A stretch of DNA of 64,000 nt, taken from the NCBI GenBank assembly GCA_007361935.1, contig CP041667.1, forward strand, positions 1,013,501 through 1,077,500, in the 5' to 3' direction. Both the position numbers and the translations under genes were made by a program. This stretch comes from Lachnospiraceae bacterium KGMB03038. Lineage in GTDB: Bacteria; Bacillota; Clostridia; Lachnospirales; Lachnospiraceae. How positions within the stretch are numbered: position 1 is the stretch's first letter; each line of letters begins with the position of its first letter. The notes under the pieces are model-generated. The model saw only the letters and a program-made list of their open reading frames with translations. It had not been told where the DNA came from and ran no database searches. Shown here piece by piece: positions 8,020-16,289 of the stretch.

Positions 8020-9411
8020 ATGGTTGAAAAGACAATGGATAAGATCGTGGCGTTAGCCAAGTCAAGAGGATTTGTTTATCCTGGGTCTGAGATTTACGGA
8101 GGACTTGCGAATACATGGGACTATGGAAATCTTGGAGTAGAGTTAAAGAATAATGTAAAAAGAGCCTGGTGGCAGAAATTCGTCCAGGAATCTCCTTACA
8201 ATGTGGGAGTGGACTGCGCGATCCTGATGAACCCGCAGACATGGGTGGCCAGCGGACACCTGGGCGGATTCAGCGATCCATTGATGGACTGCCGGGAATG
8301 TCATGAGAGATTCCGCGCGGATAAGATCATAGAGGATTACGCCAAGGAGCATGGCCTGGATATTGGGGACAGCATTGATGGGTGGAGCCATGAGAAGATG
8401 GAAGCCTACATTGAAGAGCACCAGATTCCATGTCCGACCTGCGGCAAACACAATTTTACAGAGATCCGGGAGTTCAACCTGATGTTCAAAACCTTCCAGG
8501 GAGTAACGGAAGACGCGAAAAGCGTAGTATACCTGCGCCCGGAGACAGCTCAGGGAATTTTCGTAAACTTTAAGAATGTACAGCGTACATCCAGAAAGAA
8601 GATCCCATTTGGAATCTGTCAGATCGGGAAATCCTTCCGGAATGAGATCACACCAGGAAACTTTACGTTCCGTACCAGAGAGTTTGAGCAGATGGAGCTG
8701 GAGTTCTTCTGTGAGCCGGATACTGATCTGGAATGGCATGCGTACTGGAAGCAGTTCTGTCTGGACTGGCTGAAGAAACTGGGATTGAAAGACGAAGAGG
8801 TGCGTTACCGGGATCATTCTCCAGAAGAGCTGAGCCACTACAGCAAGGCGACGACAGACGTAGAGTTTTTGTTCCCCTTTGGCTGGGGTGAGCTTTGGGG
8901 AATCGCGGACCGGACAGATTTCGACCTGACTCAGCATCAGAATGTTTCCAAACAGGATATGTCCTACTTTGATGATGAGAAGAAGATCAAATATATTCCG
9001 TATGTGATCGAACCATCACTGGGAGCTGACCGTATGGTTCTGGCGTTTCTGTGCAGCGCTTACGATGAAGAAGAGCTGGAAGGCGGAGATAAGAGAACGG
9101 TGCTTCATTTCCATCCAGCGCTGGCGCCGGTGAAGATTGGAGTTCTGCCGCTGTCTAAGAAACTGAGCGAGGGAGCGGAAAAGGTCTACGCAAAACTGAG
9201 TAAGAAATACAACTGCGAGTTCGATGAAAGAGGAAATATCGGAAAACGCTACCGCCGTCAGGATGAGATCGGCACGCCGTTCTGCGTCACCTATGATTTT
9301 GATTCGGAGGAAGACGGCGCTGTGACAGTCCGCGACCGGGATACGATGGAACAGGAGAGAGTGAAGATCGAGGATCTGGAAAGCTACTTCGAGAAGAAGT
9401 TTGAGTGGTAG
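8020..9411 (+). CDS. glyQS: Glycine--tRNA ligase, single-chain (dimeric, archaeal/eukaryal type)
   Basis: A 463-residue class II synthetase that charges tRNA-Gly. The N-terminus has the typical ALAKSRGFVYPGSEIYGG and WDYGNLGVELKNN blocks. Motif 2 is FRNEITPGNFTFRTREFEQME and motif 3 is SLGADRMVLAFL; the C-terminal anticodon-binding domain starts near residue 365 (LAPVKIGVLPLSKK). A zinc-like CxxC..CxxC pair (CRECHERF and CPTCGKH) lies in the insertion. This is the homodimeric form, not the alpha2-beta2 form of many bacteria. The next genes, tdh and kbl, yield glycine, but no shared regulation is visible. Own promoter and terminator flank it. Confidence 0.96.
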   Translation: MVEKTMDKIVALAKSRGFVYPGSEIYGGLANTWDYGNLGVELKNNVKRAWWQKFVQESPYNVGVDCAILMNPQTWVASGHLGGFSDPLMDCRECHERFRADKIIEDYAKEHGLDIGDSIDGWSHEKMEAYIEEHQIPCPTCGKHNFTEIREFNLMFKTFQGVTEDAKSVVYLRPETAQGIFVNFKNVQRTSRKKIPFGICQIGKSFRNEITPGNFTFRTREFEQMELEFFCEPDTDLEWHAYWKQFCLDWLKKLGLKDEEVRYRDHSPEELSHYSKATTDVEFLFPFGWGELWGIADRTDFDLTQHQNVSKQDMSYFDDEKKIKYIPYVIEPSLGADRMVLAFLCSAYDEEELEGGDKRTVLHFHPALAPVKIGVLPLSKKLSEGAEKVYAKLSKKYNCEFDERGNIGKRYRRQDEIGTPFCVTYDFDSEEDGAVTVRDRDTMEQERVKIEDLESYFEKKFEW

Positions 9412-9445
9412 GAGTATTCCGGGGAAAAGAAAAGGAATATCTGGA

Positions 9446-9485
9446 AGCCGTGGGAAAGCAAAAAGAGACTTTCCCACGGCTTTTC
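9446..9485 (+). terminator. Intrinsic terminator after glycyl-tRNA synthetase
   Basis: AGCCGTGGGAAAG and CTTTCCCACGGCT form a perfect 13-bp stem with a short A-rich loop, followed by TTTCTTTT. Confidence 0.93.
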
Positions 9486-9515
9486 TTTTGTAAGACGGCT
9501 TTTTATCTGGTCTTA

Positions 9516-9524
9516 TGGTATAAT
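9516..9524 (+). promoter_or_regulatory. Extended -10 promoter for the 9595 gene
   Basis: TGGTATAAT at 9516-9524, directly after the glycyl-tRNA synthetase terminator and about 70 bases before the next start codon. No clear -35. Confidence 0.5.
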
Positions 9525-9594
9525 TTACTTTAAAGACAACGGGGATCTGAAAGGAAGGCTTGATAAGAAATAAAGAGAAAAAGGAGATACCATT

Positions 9595-10659
9595 ATGAGC
9601 GGATTATCGGAAAATATGCGGGAGATCGTGCGGGAGTCAGTTCTGTCCGTTAAGAAAGAGGATGTCAAAAAGTATAAAAAAGCGGCGATGCCTTTGGGAC
9701 TGGCGCTTGGTTCCCAATTTTCGGAGAAACAGATCGGAAACGCTATCGCGGGTTATGCTTCAAACTGTAGAAAAGAAGATATCGTGGTCATGTTCGACAA
9801 CACTTTTGGCGGCAGCGGAAAGAAGGGGATGGTATTCTCCACAGAGGGTTTTTACTGCGATGACCTCAGCGTGTTAAGAAAGAAACGCCCCCTTCCCCTT
9901 CCAGTGCGCTATCAGGAGCTTCAGAGCGTAGAGACAGACGGCGGCACCTTGCTGCTGCATTTGAAAGACGGCCGCTTGGAAAAGGCGTTTGGGAGTATTT
10001 ACAGTGGATTTATCGCGGAAACTTTGAACCGGATCGTAGAGAGGATCTCCAAGGAGGAAAAGGCGGCTGGAGAGAAGGCTGCCCAACCGGAGCCGGAACT
10101 TGCTCGGGAAGAAGAGAAGCCAGGGGAAGCCAAGCCGGAGACCGAGGATATTTTCGGATGTATCTGGGCGGAAGAATCGGAAGGAAGAGAGGAGTTGGTA
10201 CTTTTCAATCTGGAGCGGAGAGAGATCTATCAGATCTATCCGGCGCCCTTTTCCCAGAGAGAAATGGAAACAATGCGCACGCTTGTCTATTTTGCGGCCG
10301 CCAGGATAGAGACTTTCCCGGACGGCAGCAGGAGGCTTGCGGAATTAAATAGGCTGGAATCAAGGTATATCAAGGTGATCGTGCTCTGGAATGAGATAAC
10401 TGACACCTGCTTTACTTTTGCGGACAGTGAGACGGAAGAACACAAATATCGGATCCGGCAGGAAATCTTGGGGATGGATGAAGACGAGCTCTACTTTATG
10501 ATGCTGGACGAAGATTTAGGAGAGGAGCTTATACTGAGCGCGGTCAACAAAGCGGGAGCCGGCTCTCCTGTCTCTCTTTGCCACGCGCCCTTCTTTGAGG
10601 AGGAGGAATATCTTAAAGAGCAGAAATCCGCAGAAGAGTTCCGCAAAAGGGGAGTATAG
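9595..10659 (+). CDS. Conserved-looking protein of unknown function, possible PH-like N-terminal domain
   Basis: A 354-residue soluble protein with no signal peptide or membrane segment. Residues about 60-150 (DIVVMFDNTFGGSGKKGMVFSTEGFY... then LLLHLKDGRLEKAF) look like the beta-rich PH/GRAM-like folds found in bacterial stress proteins, in which a GxxFT/STEGxY turn is common; this is pattern recognition, not a database match. Residues 150-190 are a low-complexity Glu/Ala/Pro linker. The C-terminal 160 residues form a second, acidic domain I do not recognise. It has its own promoter and a ribosome site AAAAAGGAGATACC. It is a single-gene unit ending in a shared terminator region with the convergent sstT. 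Confidence 0.7.
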   Translation: MSGLSENMREIVRESVLSVKKEDVKKYKKAAMPLGLALGSQFSEKQIGNAIAGYASNCRKEDIVVMFDNTFGGSGKKGMVFSTEGFYCDDLSVLRKKRPLPLPVRYQELQSVETDGGTLLLHLKDGRLEKAFGSIYSGFIAETLNRIVERISKEEKAAGEKAAQPEPELAREEEKPGEAKPETEDIFGCIWAEESEGREELVLFNLERREIYQIYPAPFSQREMETMRTLVYFAAARIETFPDGSRRLAELNRLESRYIKVIVLWNEITDTCFTFADSETEEHKYRIRQEILGMDEDELYFMMLDEDLGEELILSAVNKAGAGSPVSLCHAPFFEEEEYLKEQKSAEEFRKRGV

Positions 10660-10700
10660 GAGAAACGCAGAGCGGGAAGAGGATGACTGTTTATAGAAAG

Positions 10701-10750
10701 AAAACCGACCTCACAATCGTCAGAATGTTGGCCTGACTTTTGGAGGTCGA
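10701..10750 (-). terminator. Terminator for sstT copy 1 (possibly bidirectional)
   Basis: CGACCTC (10706-10712) and GAGGTCG (10743-10749) pair around an inner GTCAG/CTGAC stem. Read on the minus strand the stem is followed by GTTTTCTTTC, a usable U-tract; on the plus strand the tail ATTTAAAA is weaker. It separates two convergent genes. Confidence 0.65.
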
Positions 10751-10776
10751 TTTAAAATGGACTTTATCCTGCGCTA

Positions 10777-12045
10777 TTACAGAATCTTAATCTCAGGATC
10801 AAAGGGTTTATCCGCATAACGCTCCGGATGGATCCGTCTGTCGCGGAAATCCGCGATCGCTGTGTAGAGAACATCGGTAGAAGAGTTTACACCGGTCTCG
10901 CAGGAATCCTGGATTACACCGATGATGAAACCAACGCCTACAACCTGCATGGAGATATCGTCCGGGATTCCAAACAGGCTACATGCCAGCGGGATCAAAA
11001 GCAGGGAACCGCCAGCCACGCCAGAAGCTCCAGCCGCGCTGGCCGCCGCCAGTACGCACATGATCAGGGCGCTTCCGATGGATACTTTAATATCCAGGGT
11101 ATTGGCCGCCGCAAGAGCCATGGTGGAGATGGTGATGGCCGCTCCGGCCATATTAACGGTAGATCCCAATGGAATGGAGATGGAATATGTATCTTCATCC
11201 AGCCCCAGCTTCTTACACAGTTCCATATTGACCGGAATGTTGGCCGCGGAACTTCTGGTAAAGAAAGCAGTGATAAAGCTTTCTTTCAAGCAGGTGAAGA
11301 TCAGCTTGTAAGGATTCTTGCGGATAAACAAGAATACGATGATCGGGTTGACGATAAATACAACTGCCGCCATGGTGCCTACCAGTACCAGGATCAGACG
11401 TCCATATCCAAGGAGGACTTCCAGCCCCTGCTCGGAAATGGTAGTGAAGATCAGACCGGCAATACCAAAGGGCGCGCAGCTGATGACCCATTGTACAGCC
11501 AGGGAAACGGCGTCCGAGATATTTTCCAGCGCCCGCTTAGTCCCCTCGCTGGCGCCTTTTAAGGCGATACCAAAGATGATGGCCCAGGCAAGGATACCGA
11601 TATAGTTGGCGTTGATGATCGCGTTGACCGGATTGTCTACCAGGTTCATCAAAAGATTGGTCAATACTTCCGTTACGCCGCTTGGAGGGGCTACATCACC
11701 GGTATCTGTGTTCTCGGAGAATGTCAGCACGATCGGGAATAAACGGCTTGCGATCACGGCACAGGCCGCGGCTACCACGTTGCCGACCATGTATAAGATC
11801 ACGATGACTTTCATGTTTGTTTTCTGGCCTTTTCCCATGTGACATAAGGAACTCATGACCAGGAAGAATACCAGGACAGGAGCGATTCCCCGCAGCGCTC
11901 CTACAAACAGATCTCCAAGGATGGAGATGCCGGTTGCCTGCGGAACGGTCAGTCCGAGGATGATACCAATGATCAAGCCGCAGATGATCCGTTTTACCAG
12001 GCTGATACTGTTCCATTTTTTGACTAGATTCTTGATTGCTTCCAT
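10777..12045 (-). CDS. sstT: Serine/threonine:Na+ symporter SstT, copy 1
   Basis: A 422-residue dicarboxylate/amino-acid:cation symporter (DAACS family). Typical SstT features are the N-terminal WNSISLVKRIICGLIIG, the SSAANIPVNMELCKKLG segment of the serine-rich re-entrant loop, and the STVNMAGAA motif of the Na+/substrate site. It imports serine and threonine with sodium. Its protein differs from copy 2 (12284-13552) at only about 24 positions counted by eye, with no gaps, and the DNA is also very similar, so the two arose by recent tandem duplication. Promoter and leader are not conserved between the copies, suggesting separate control. With tdh-kbl nearby it forms a threonine uptake and catabolism cluster. 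Confidence 0.95.
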   Translation of the reverse strand: MEAIKNLVKKWNSISLVKRIICGLIIGIILGLTVPQATGISILGDLFVGALRGIAPVLVFFLVMSSLCHMGKGQKTNMKVIVILYMVGNVVAAACAVIASRLFPIVLTFSENTDTGDVAPPSGVTEVLTNLLMNLVDNPVNAIINANYIGILAWAIIFGIALKGASEGTKRALENISDAVSLAVQWVISCAPFGIAGLIFTTISEQGLEVLLGYGRLILVLVGTMAAVVFIVNPIIVFLFIRKNPYKLIFTCLKESFITAFFTRSSAANIPVNMELCKKLGLDEDTYSISIPLGSTVNMAGAAITISTMALAAANTLDIKVSIGSALIMCVLAAASAAGASGVAGGSLLLIPLACSLFGIPDDISMQVVGVGFIIGVIQDSCETGVNSSTDVLYTAIADFRDRRIHPERYADKPFDPEIKIL

Positions 12046-12119
12046 ACACTTCTCTCTTTCTCTTTTTCTTTTTTTGGATCCTGCAATGCAAAGATAACGT
12101 TAAGACATTGCCTTCTATT

Positions 12120-12148
12120 AATATACAGGATTTGATAAGATTTGTAAA
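12120..12148 (-). promoter_or_regulatory. Promoter for sstT copy 1
   Basis: On the minus strand TTTACA (12148-12143), 17-base spacer, TATATT (12125-12120), about 75 bases before the start codon. Confidence 0.7.
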
Positions 12149-12181
12149 TAATAACTAGAAATTTTTTTGAATAAATGGAGA

Positions 12182-12202
12182 TTCTGTGCTGTTTGCACAG
12201 AA
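12182..12202. repeat. Inverted repeat upstream of the sstT copy 1 promoter
   Basis: TTCTGTGC (12182-12189) and GCACAGAA (12195-12202) are perfect inverted arms with a 5-base spacer, about 35 bases upstream of the sstT -35. Its half, CTGTGCAAA on the minus strand, resembles TTGTGCAAA found twice in the sstT copy 2/tdh intergenic region. It could be a protein-binding site. Confidence 0.5.
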
Positions 12203-12221
12203 CGAACGGAAAGAGAAAAAG

Positions 12222-12256
12222 AAAAGCATCCAAAGACTGAGCCTTGGATGCTTTTT
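12222..12256 (-). terminator. Terminator for sstT copy 2 (bidirectional shape)
   Basis: AAAAGCATCCAA (12222-12233) pairs with TTGGATGCTTTT (12244-12255). On the minus strand the stem is followed by CTTTTTCTCTTT, which fits termination after sstT copy 2. Confidence 0.88.
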
Positions 12257-12283
12257 AAGTTTTTATTTGATGATTTTGGTGTG

Positions 12284-13552
12284 CTACATAATTTTGATCT
12301 CAGGATCAAAAGGCTTATCCGCATAGCGCTCCGGATGGATCCGTCTGTCGCGGAAATCCGCGATCGCTGTGTAGAGAACATCGGTAGAAGAGTTTACACC
12401 GGTCTCGCAGGAATCCTGGATTACACCGATGATGAAACCAACGCCTACAACCTGCATGGAGATATCGTCTGGGATTCCAAACAGGCTACATGCCAGCGGG
12501 ATCAGGAGAAGAGAACCGCCTGCCACGCCAGAAGCTCCGGCCGCGCTGGCCGCCGCCAGTACACACATGATCAGGGCGCTTCCGATAGAAACGTGGATAT
12601 CCAATGTATTTGCCGCCGCTAACGCCATCGTAGAAATGGTGATGGCCGCTCCTGCCATGTTAACCGTTGCTCCAAGAGGAATGGAGATAGAATATGTATC
12701 TTCATCCAGTCCCAGCTTCTTGCACAGTTCCATATTGACCGGAATGTTGGCCGCGGAACTTCTGGTAAAGAAAGCGGTGATAAAACTCTCTTTTAAGCAG
12801 GTGAATACCAATTTGAAAGGATTTTTGCGGATAAACAGGAACACGATGATCGGGTTGACGATGAAGACAACAACTGCCATGGTTCCTACCAGTACCAGGA
12901 TCAAACGTCCATATCCAAGGAGTACCTCCAGACCCTGTTCGGAGATGGTAGTGAAGATCAGACCCATGATACCAAAGGGCGCGCAGCTGATGACCCACTG
13001 TACCGCGATCGAAACAGCATCGGAGATATTCTCCAGAGCTTTCTTTGTCCCCTCGCTGGCGCCTTTGAGGGCAACACCGAAGATGATCGCCCAGGCAAGG
13101 ATACCAATATAGTTAGCATTGACGATCGCGTTGACTGGATTGTCTACCAGGTTCATCAGAAGGTTGGTCAATACTTCGGTCACGCCGCTTGGAGGCGCCA
13201 CATCACTGGTATCTGTATTCTCGGTGAAGGTGAGCACGATTGGGAAAATATAGCTTGCGATCACGGCACAGGCCGCCGCCAGCACGTTGCCCGCCATATA
13301 AAGGATAACGATCATCTTCATATTAGTCTTCTGGCCTTTTCCCATATGACACAGAGCGCTCATTACAAGGAAGAATACCAGGACAGGGGCGACTCCCCGC
13401 AGTGCTCCGACAAACAAGTCTCCAAGGATGGAGATTCCGGTTGCCTGCGGAACGGCCAGTCCGAGGATAATACCGATGATCAAGCCGCAGATGATTCGTT
13501 TTACCAGGCTGATACTGTTCCATTTGTGAATAACATTCTTAATTGCTTCCAT
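12284..13552 (-). CDS. sstT: Serine/threonine:Na+ symporter SstT, copy 2
   Basis: A 422-residue SstT with the same motifs as copy 1, including ITAFFTRSSAANIPVNMELC and PLGATVNMAGAA. Differences from copy 1 are conservative (for example Ile/Val, Ser/Ala, Tyr/Phe) and none hits the serine-rich or NMAG motifs, so both copies look active. The gene is divergent from tdh (291 bases apart) with promoters for each side visible between them, suggesting coordinated control of threonine import and breakdown. It ends in its own terminator, so the two sstT genes are separate transcripts. Confidence 0.95.
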   Translation of the reverse strand: MEAIKNVIHKWNSISLVKRIICGLIIGIILGLAVPQATGISILGDLFVGALRGVAPVLVFFLVMSALCHMGKGQKTNMKMIVILYMAGNVLAAACAVIASYIFPIVLTFTENTDTSDVAPPSGVTEVLTNLLMNLVDNPVNAIVNANYIGILAWAIIFGVALKGASEGTKKALENISDAVSIAVQWVISCAPFGIMGLIFTTISEQGLEVLLGYGRLILVLVGTMAVVVFIVNPIIVFLFIRKNPFKLVFTCLKESFITAFFTRSSAANIPVNMELCKKLGLDEDTYSISIPLGATVNMAGAAITISTMALAAANTLDIHVSIGSALIMCVLAAASAAGASGVAGGSLLLIPLACSLFGIPDDISMQVVGVGFIIGVIQDSCETGVNSSTDVLYTAIADFRDRRIHPERYADKPFDPEIKIM

Positions 13553-13633
13553 GTGTTTTCGCAGATATTGTTATCTGCCACCTCTCTTTCCTCTAGATTT
13601 TGTTTTCGTGTTTTGGAAGAAAACGCTATAAGG

Positions 13634-13662
13634 ATTATAATTTATCCGATATGATTTGTGAA
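13634..13662 (-). promoter_or_regulatory. Promoter for sstT copy 2
   Basis: On the minus strand TTCACA (13662-13657), 17-base spacer, TATAAT (13639-13634), about 82 bases before the start codon. Confidence 0.72.
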
Positions 13663-13707
13663 CATGAAAAAGGATTTTGACGAAATCTTAGCGTTTTATA
13701 AACATAT

Positions 13708-13771
13708 TTGTGCAAAATTTAACGAAAAGAGAAATGTTTTTTATGCAACTTTAGCAAATTCCGTTGTGCAA
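13708..13771. promoter_or_regulatory. Two TTGTGCAA sites between sstT copy 2 and tdh (possible operators)
   Basis: TTGTGCAA occurs at 13708-13715 and again at 13764-13771, 56 bases apart, each a TTG-N2-CAA dyad. The second overlaps the -35 of the tdh promoter. A related CTGTGCAA lies upstream of sstT copy 1. Shared sites in front of a transporter pair and the matching catabolic genes are consistent with one regulator, but no regulator gene is adjacent. Confidence 0.35.
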
Positions 13772-13793
13772 GAGGAAAAGCTTATGCTATAAT
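13764..13793 (+). promoter_or_regulatory. Promoter for tdh-kbl
   Basis: TTGTGC (13764-13769), 18-base spacer, TATAAT (13788-13793) with upstream TGC (extended -10). About 50 bases before the tdh start. Confidence 0.78.
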
Positions 13794-13843
13794 ATATCGA
13801 GAAAAATCGTCCAGGGGGACGGAAATATGGGAGGTACCTCGAA

Positions 13844-14905
13844 ATGAGTGAAAAAAACGATGGATTAATGTGGGCACTTGTGAAAGAGAAGCCAGAAGAA
13901 GGATTGTGGATGAAACGAGTTCCAATTCCGGAAGTTGGGCCCAACGATGTGAAGATCAAGATCCATAAGACCGCGATCTGCGGAACAGACGTACATATCT
14001 GGCAGTGGAATGACTGGGCGCAGCATACGATTCCTATTGGACTTACCGCTGGCCATGAATATGTGGGAGAGGTCGTTGAAGTGGGAACGGGCGTGAAAGG
14101 GTTTAATATAGGAGATCTGGTTTCTGGGGAAGGCCATATCACCTGCGGAAAATGCCGGAACTGTCTGGAAGGCCACAAAGAAAACTGTAAGGACGCGAAA
14201 GGCGTGGGTGTCAACAGAAACGGCGCGTTTGCGGAATATCTTGTGATTCCTTCTTCTAATGTATGGCCTTGTAATCCAAATATTCCGGAAGAGATGTACG
14301 CGATTTTTGATCCGTTTGGAAACGCGACTCATACAGCGCTTTCTTATGATGTCCTGGGTGAGGATGTGCTGATCGCGGGAGCTGGACCGATCGGGATCAT
14401 GGCGGCGGCGATCGTAAAATTCTCAGGCGCAAGGCACGTGGTAGTGACCGATTTCAATGAGTATCGTCTGGAACTGGCTAAGAAGCTTGGCGCTACCAGA
14501 GTTGTTAATCTTGGAAAAGAAAAGCTGCCTGACGTGATGAAAGAGATCGGAATGACGGAAGGATTTGACGTGGGTCTGGAAATGTCTGGATCACAGGCGG
14601 GTCTCGCGGATATGATCCACAATATGAAACACGGCGGAAATATCGCTCTTCTGGGACTGCAGAGAACAGACGCTACCGTAGATCTTGAGACAGTGATCTT
14701 CAATGGCCTGAATCTCCGCGGAATCTATGGACGTAAAGTATGGGATACCTGGTATAAGATGTCTACAATGCTTCAGGCTGGCTTGGATATTTCCCAGATC
14801 ATCACCCACCACTTTGATATTAAAGACTATGCAAAGGGATTTGAGGCTATGATCTCCGGACAGTCTGGGAAAGTGATCCTGGACTGGGCTCATGTGAATG
14901 ATTAA
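13844..14905 (+). CDS. tdh: L-threonine 3-dehydrogenase
   Basis: A 353-residue zinc-dependent medium-chain dehydrogenase. The catalytic zinc site begins with CGTDVHIW, a signature of threonine dehydrogenases, followed by GHEYVGEV; the structural zinc lobe is CGKCRNCLEGHKENC. The NAD-binding glycine motif is GAGPIGIMAA. It oxidises threonine at C3 to 2-amino-3-oxobutyrate, which is passed to Kbl, encoded 57 bases downstream. The start is supported by GGGAGGTACCTCGAA upstream. The gene is divergent from the Ser/Thr symporter, so uptake and oxidation are encoded back to back. Confidence 0.96.
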   Translation: MSEKNDGLMWALVKEKPEEGLWMKRVPIPEVGPNDVKIKIHKTAICGTDVHIWQWNDWAQHTIPIGLTAGHEYVGEVVEVGTGVKGFNIGDLVSGEGHITCGKCRNCLEGHKENCKDAKGVGVNRNGAFAEYLVIPSSNVWPCNPNIPEEMYAIFDPFGNATHTALSYDVLGEDVLIAGAGPIGIMAAAIVKFSGARHVVVTDFNEYRLELAKKLGATRVVNLGKEKLPDVMKEIGMTEGFDVGLEMSGSQAGLADMIHNMKHGGNIALLGLQRTDATVDLETVIFNGLNLRGIYGRKVWDTWYKMSTMLQAGLDISQIITHHFDIKDYAKGFEAMISGQSGKVILDWAHVND

Positions 14906-14962
14906 AGACCGGAAAAGGCGCGGAGCACGAGTATTTATTTTTAAGAAAGAAGGATGATAGAA

Positions 14963-16156
14963 ATGGCAAGGAAAGACGACATTTTAGATATTTACGCAAA
15001 AGAAGTAGAAGGGATCAAAGAGGCAGGGCTCTTTAAAGGGGAGGCTCCATTTGTTTCCCCGCAGGGCGCGAGAGTGACCATGGAAGATGGAAGAGAGCTT
15101 CTGTGCATGTGCGCCAATAACTACCTGGGGCTGGGCGACAGCCCGCGCTTGATCGAGGCGGCAAAGAAAACCTACGATGAAAAGGGATTTGGTGTCGCAT
15201 CTGTTCGTTTTATTTGCGGAACCCAGGACATCCATAAGAAATTGGAAAAGAAAATCTCCGATTTCCTGGGAACAGACGATACGATTTTGTATTCTTCCTG
15301 TTTTGACGCAAATGGCGGTTTGTTTGAGACGATCCTGACGGCAGATGACGCGGTCATCAGTGATGAACTGAACCACGCTTCTATCATCGATGGTGTGCGT
15401 TTGTGCAAGGCAAAGAGATTCCGCTATAAAAATAATGATATGGAAGATCTGGAAGCTAAATTAAAAGAGGCGGATGAAGCAGGCGCAAGGATCAAACTGA
15501 TCGCTACCGACGGCGTGTTCTCTATGGATGGAATCATCTGCAACCTGCAGGGCGTATGTGATCTGGCGGACAAGTACAATGCTCTGGTAATGGTAGACGA
15601 CAGCCACGCGGTAGGATTTGTAGGAAAGACGGGCCGCGGGACACCAGAATACTGCGGCGTACAGGGCCGTGTAGATATCATTACCGGAACATTGGGCAAA
15701 GCTCTTGGCGGAGCTTCCGGCGGATATACATCCGGCAGGAAAGAGATCATTGACCTGCTTCGTCAGCGCAGCCGCCCGTATCTGTTCTCCAATTCTCTTG
15801 CGCCGGCTATTGCGGGAGCCAGCCTGGAACTCTTTGATATGCTGGATGAGAGCACGGAATTAAGAGATCATCTGGAAGAAGTGACCGCTTACTATCGGCA
15901 GCAGTTGGTAGATAATGGATTCGATATCATTCCGGGAACCCATCCGTGCGTGCCGGTAATGCTCTATGATGAGAAGACGGCAGCGGAATTTGCGAAACGT
16001 ATGATGGACAAAGGCGTATACGTAGTGGCTTTCTCCTATCCAGTAGTTCCAAAGGGAAAAGCAAGAATCCGTACACAGGTATGCGCAAGCCATACAAAAG
16101 AAGATATCGATTTTATCGTGAAGTGCTTCAAAGAAGTAAGAGACGAGATGAAATAA
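14963..16156 (+). CDS. kbl: Glycine C-acetyltransferase (2-amino-3-ketobutyrate CoA ligase)
   Basis: About 397 residues, a PLP enzyme of the alpha-oxoamine synthase family. It cleaves 2-amino-3-oxobutyrate with CoA into glycine and acetyl-CoA. Motifs: MCANNYLGL near the N-terminus, DDSHAVGFVGKTGRG for the cofactor ring, and GTLGKALGGASGGY containing the PLP lysine. The ATG at 14963 is chosen because AAGAAGG (14947-14953) is 9 bases upstream; an ATG at 14954 would lie on top of the ribosome site. It forms a two-gene operon with tdh. The RAYT-type hairpin begins 7 bases after its stop. Confidence 0.96.
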   Translation: MARKDDILDIYAKEVEGIKEAGLFKGEAPFVSPQGARVTMEDGRELLCMCANNYLGLGDSPRLIEAAKKTYDEKGFGVASVRFICGTQDIHKKLEKKISDFLGTDDTILYSSCFDANGGLFETILTADDAVISDELNHASIIDGVRLCKAKRFRYKNNDMEDLEAKLKEADEAGARIKLIATDGVFSMDGIICNLQGVCDLADKYNALVMVDDSHAVGFVGKTGRGTPEYCGVQGRVDIITGTLGKALGGASGGYTSGRKEIIDLLRQRSRPYLFSNSLAPAIAGASLELFDMLDESTELRDHLEEVTAYYRQQLVDNGFDIIPGTHPCVPVMLYDEKTAAEFAKRMMDKGVYVVAFSYPVVPKGKARIRTQVCASHTKEDIDFIVKCFKEVRDEMK

Positions 16157-16162
16157 TCATCA

Positions 16163-16207
16163 TCATCCAGGACGTAGCCTTTTTGCAAAAGGCTACGTCC
16201 TGGATGA
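16163..16207. repeat. REP-like hairpin, left side of the RAYT unit
   Basis: A perfect inverted repeat with 21-base arms (16163-16183 and 16187-16207) and a 3-base loop; the core is GGACGTAGCC/GGCTACGTCC. There is no U-tract, so it is not a standard terminator, though it may protect or end the kbl mRNA. Confidence 0.85.
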
Positions 16208-16214
16208 ATATTTG

Positions 16215-16242
16215 CGGTGTACCCAAATGAAAGATGGGGTGT
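16215..16242. repeat. Left arm of 28-base inverted repeat flanking the RAYT gene
   Basis: Begins CGGTGTACCCAAATG and is the exact reverse complement of 17086-17113. The arms enclose the transposase gene and could be the element ends or its recognition sites. Confidence 0.88.
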
Positions 16243-16280
16243 ACCTAAATGAAAAATGACCTGTACCCAAATGGAAGGGA
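16218..16280 (+). repeat. Three 22-base direct repeats upstream of the RAYT gene
   Basis: TGTACC(C/T)AAATG(A/G)A(A) units start at 16218, 16240 and 16262, exactly 22 bases apart, with small divergence. The first overlaps the 28-base arm, and the last runs into the ribosome site. There are no unique spacers, so it is not a CRISPR array; it may be a cluster of RAYT binding sites or an operator. Confidence 0.75.
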
Positions 16281-16289
16281 GGAAAGTTA

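Noticed and set aside
13553..13843. Glycine riboswitch ahead of tdh-kbl
   Set aside because: The leader after the tdh -10 is about 50 bases and contains none of the conserved aptamer blocks.
16218..16280. CRISPR array in front of the RAYT gene
   Set aside because: The units are contiguous 22-base direct repeats without unique spacers, and no cas genes are present.
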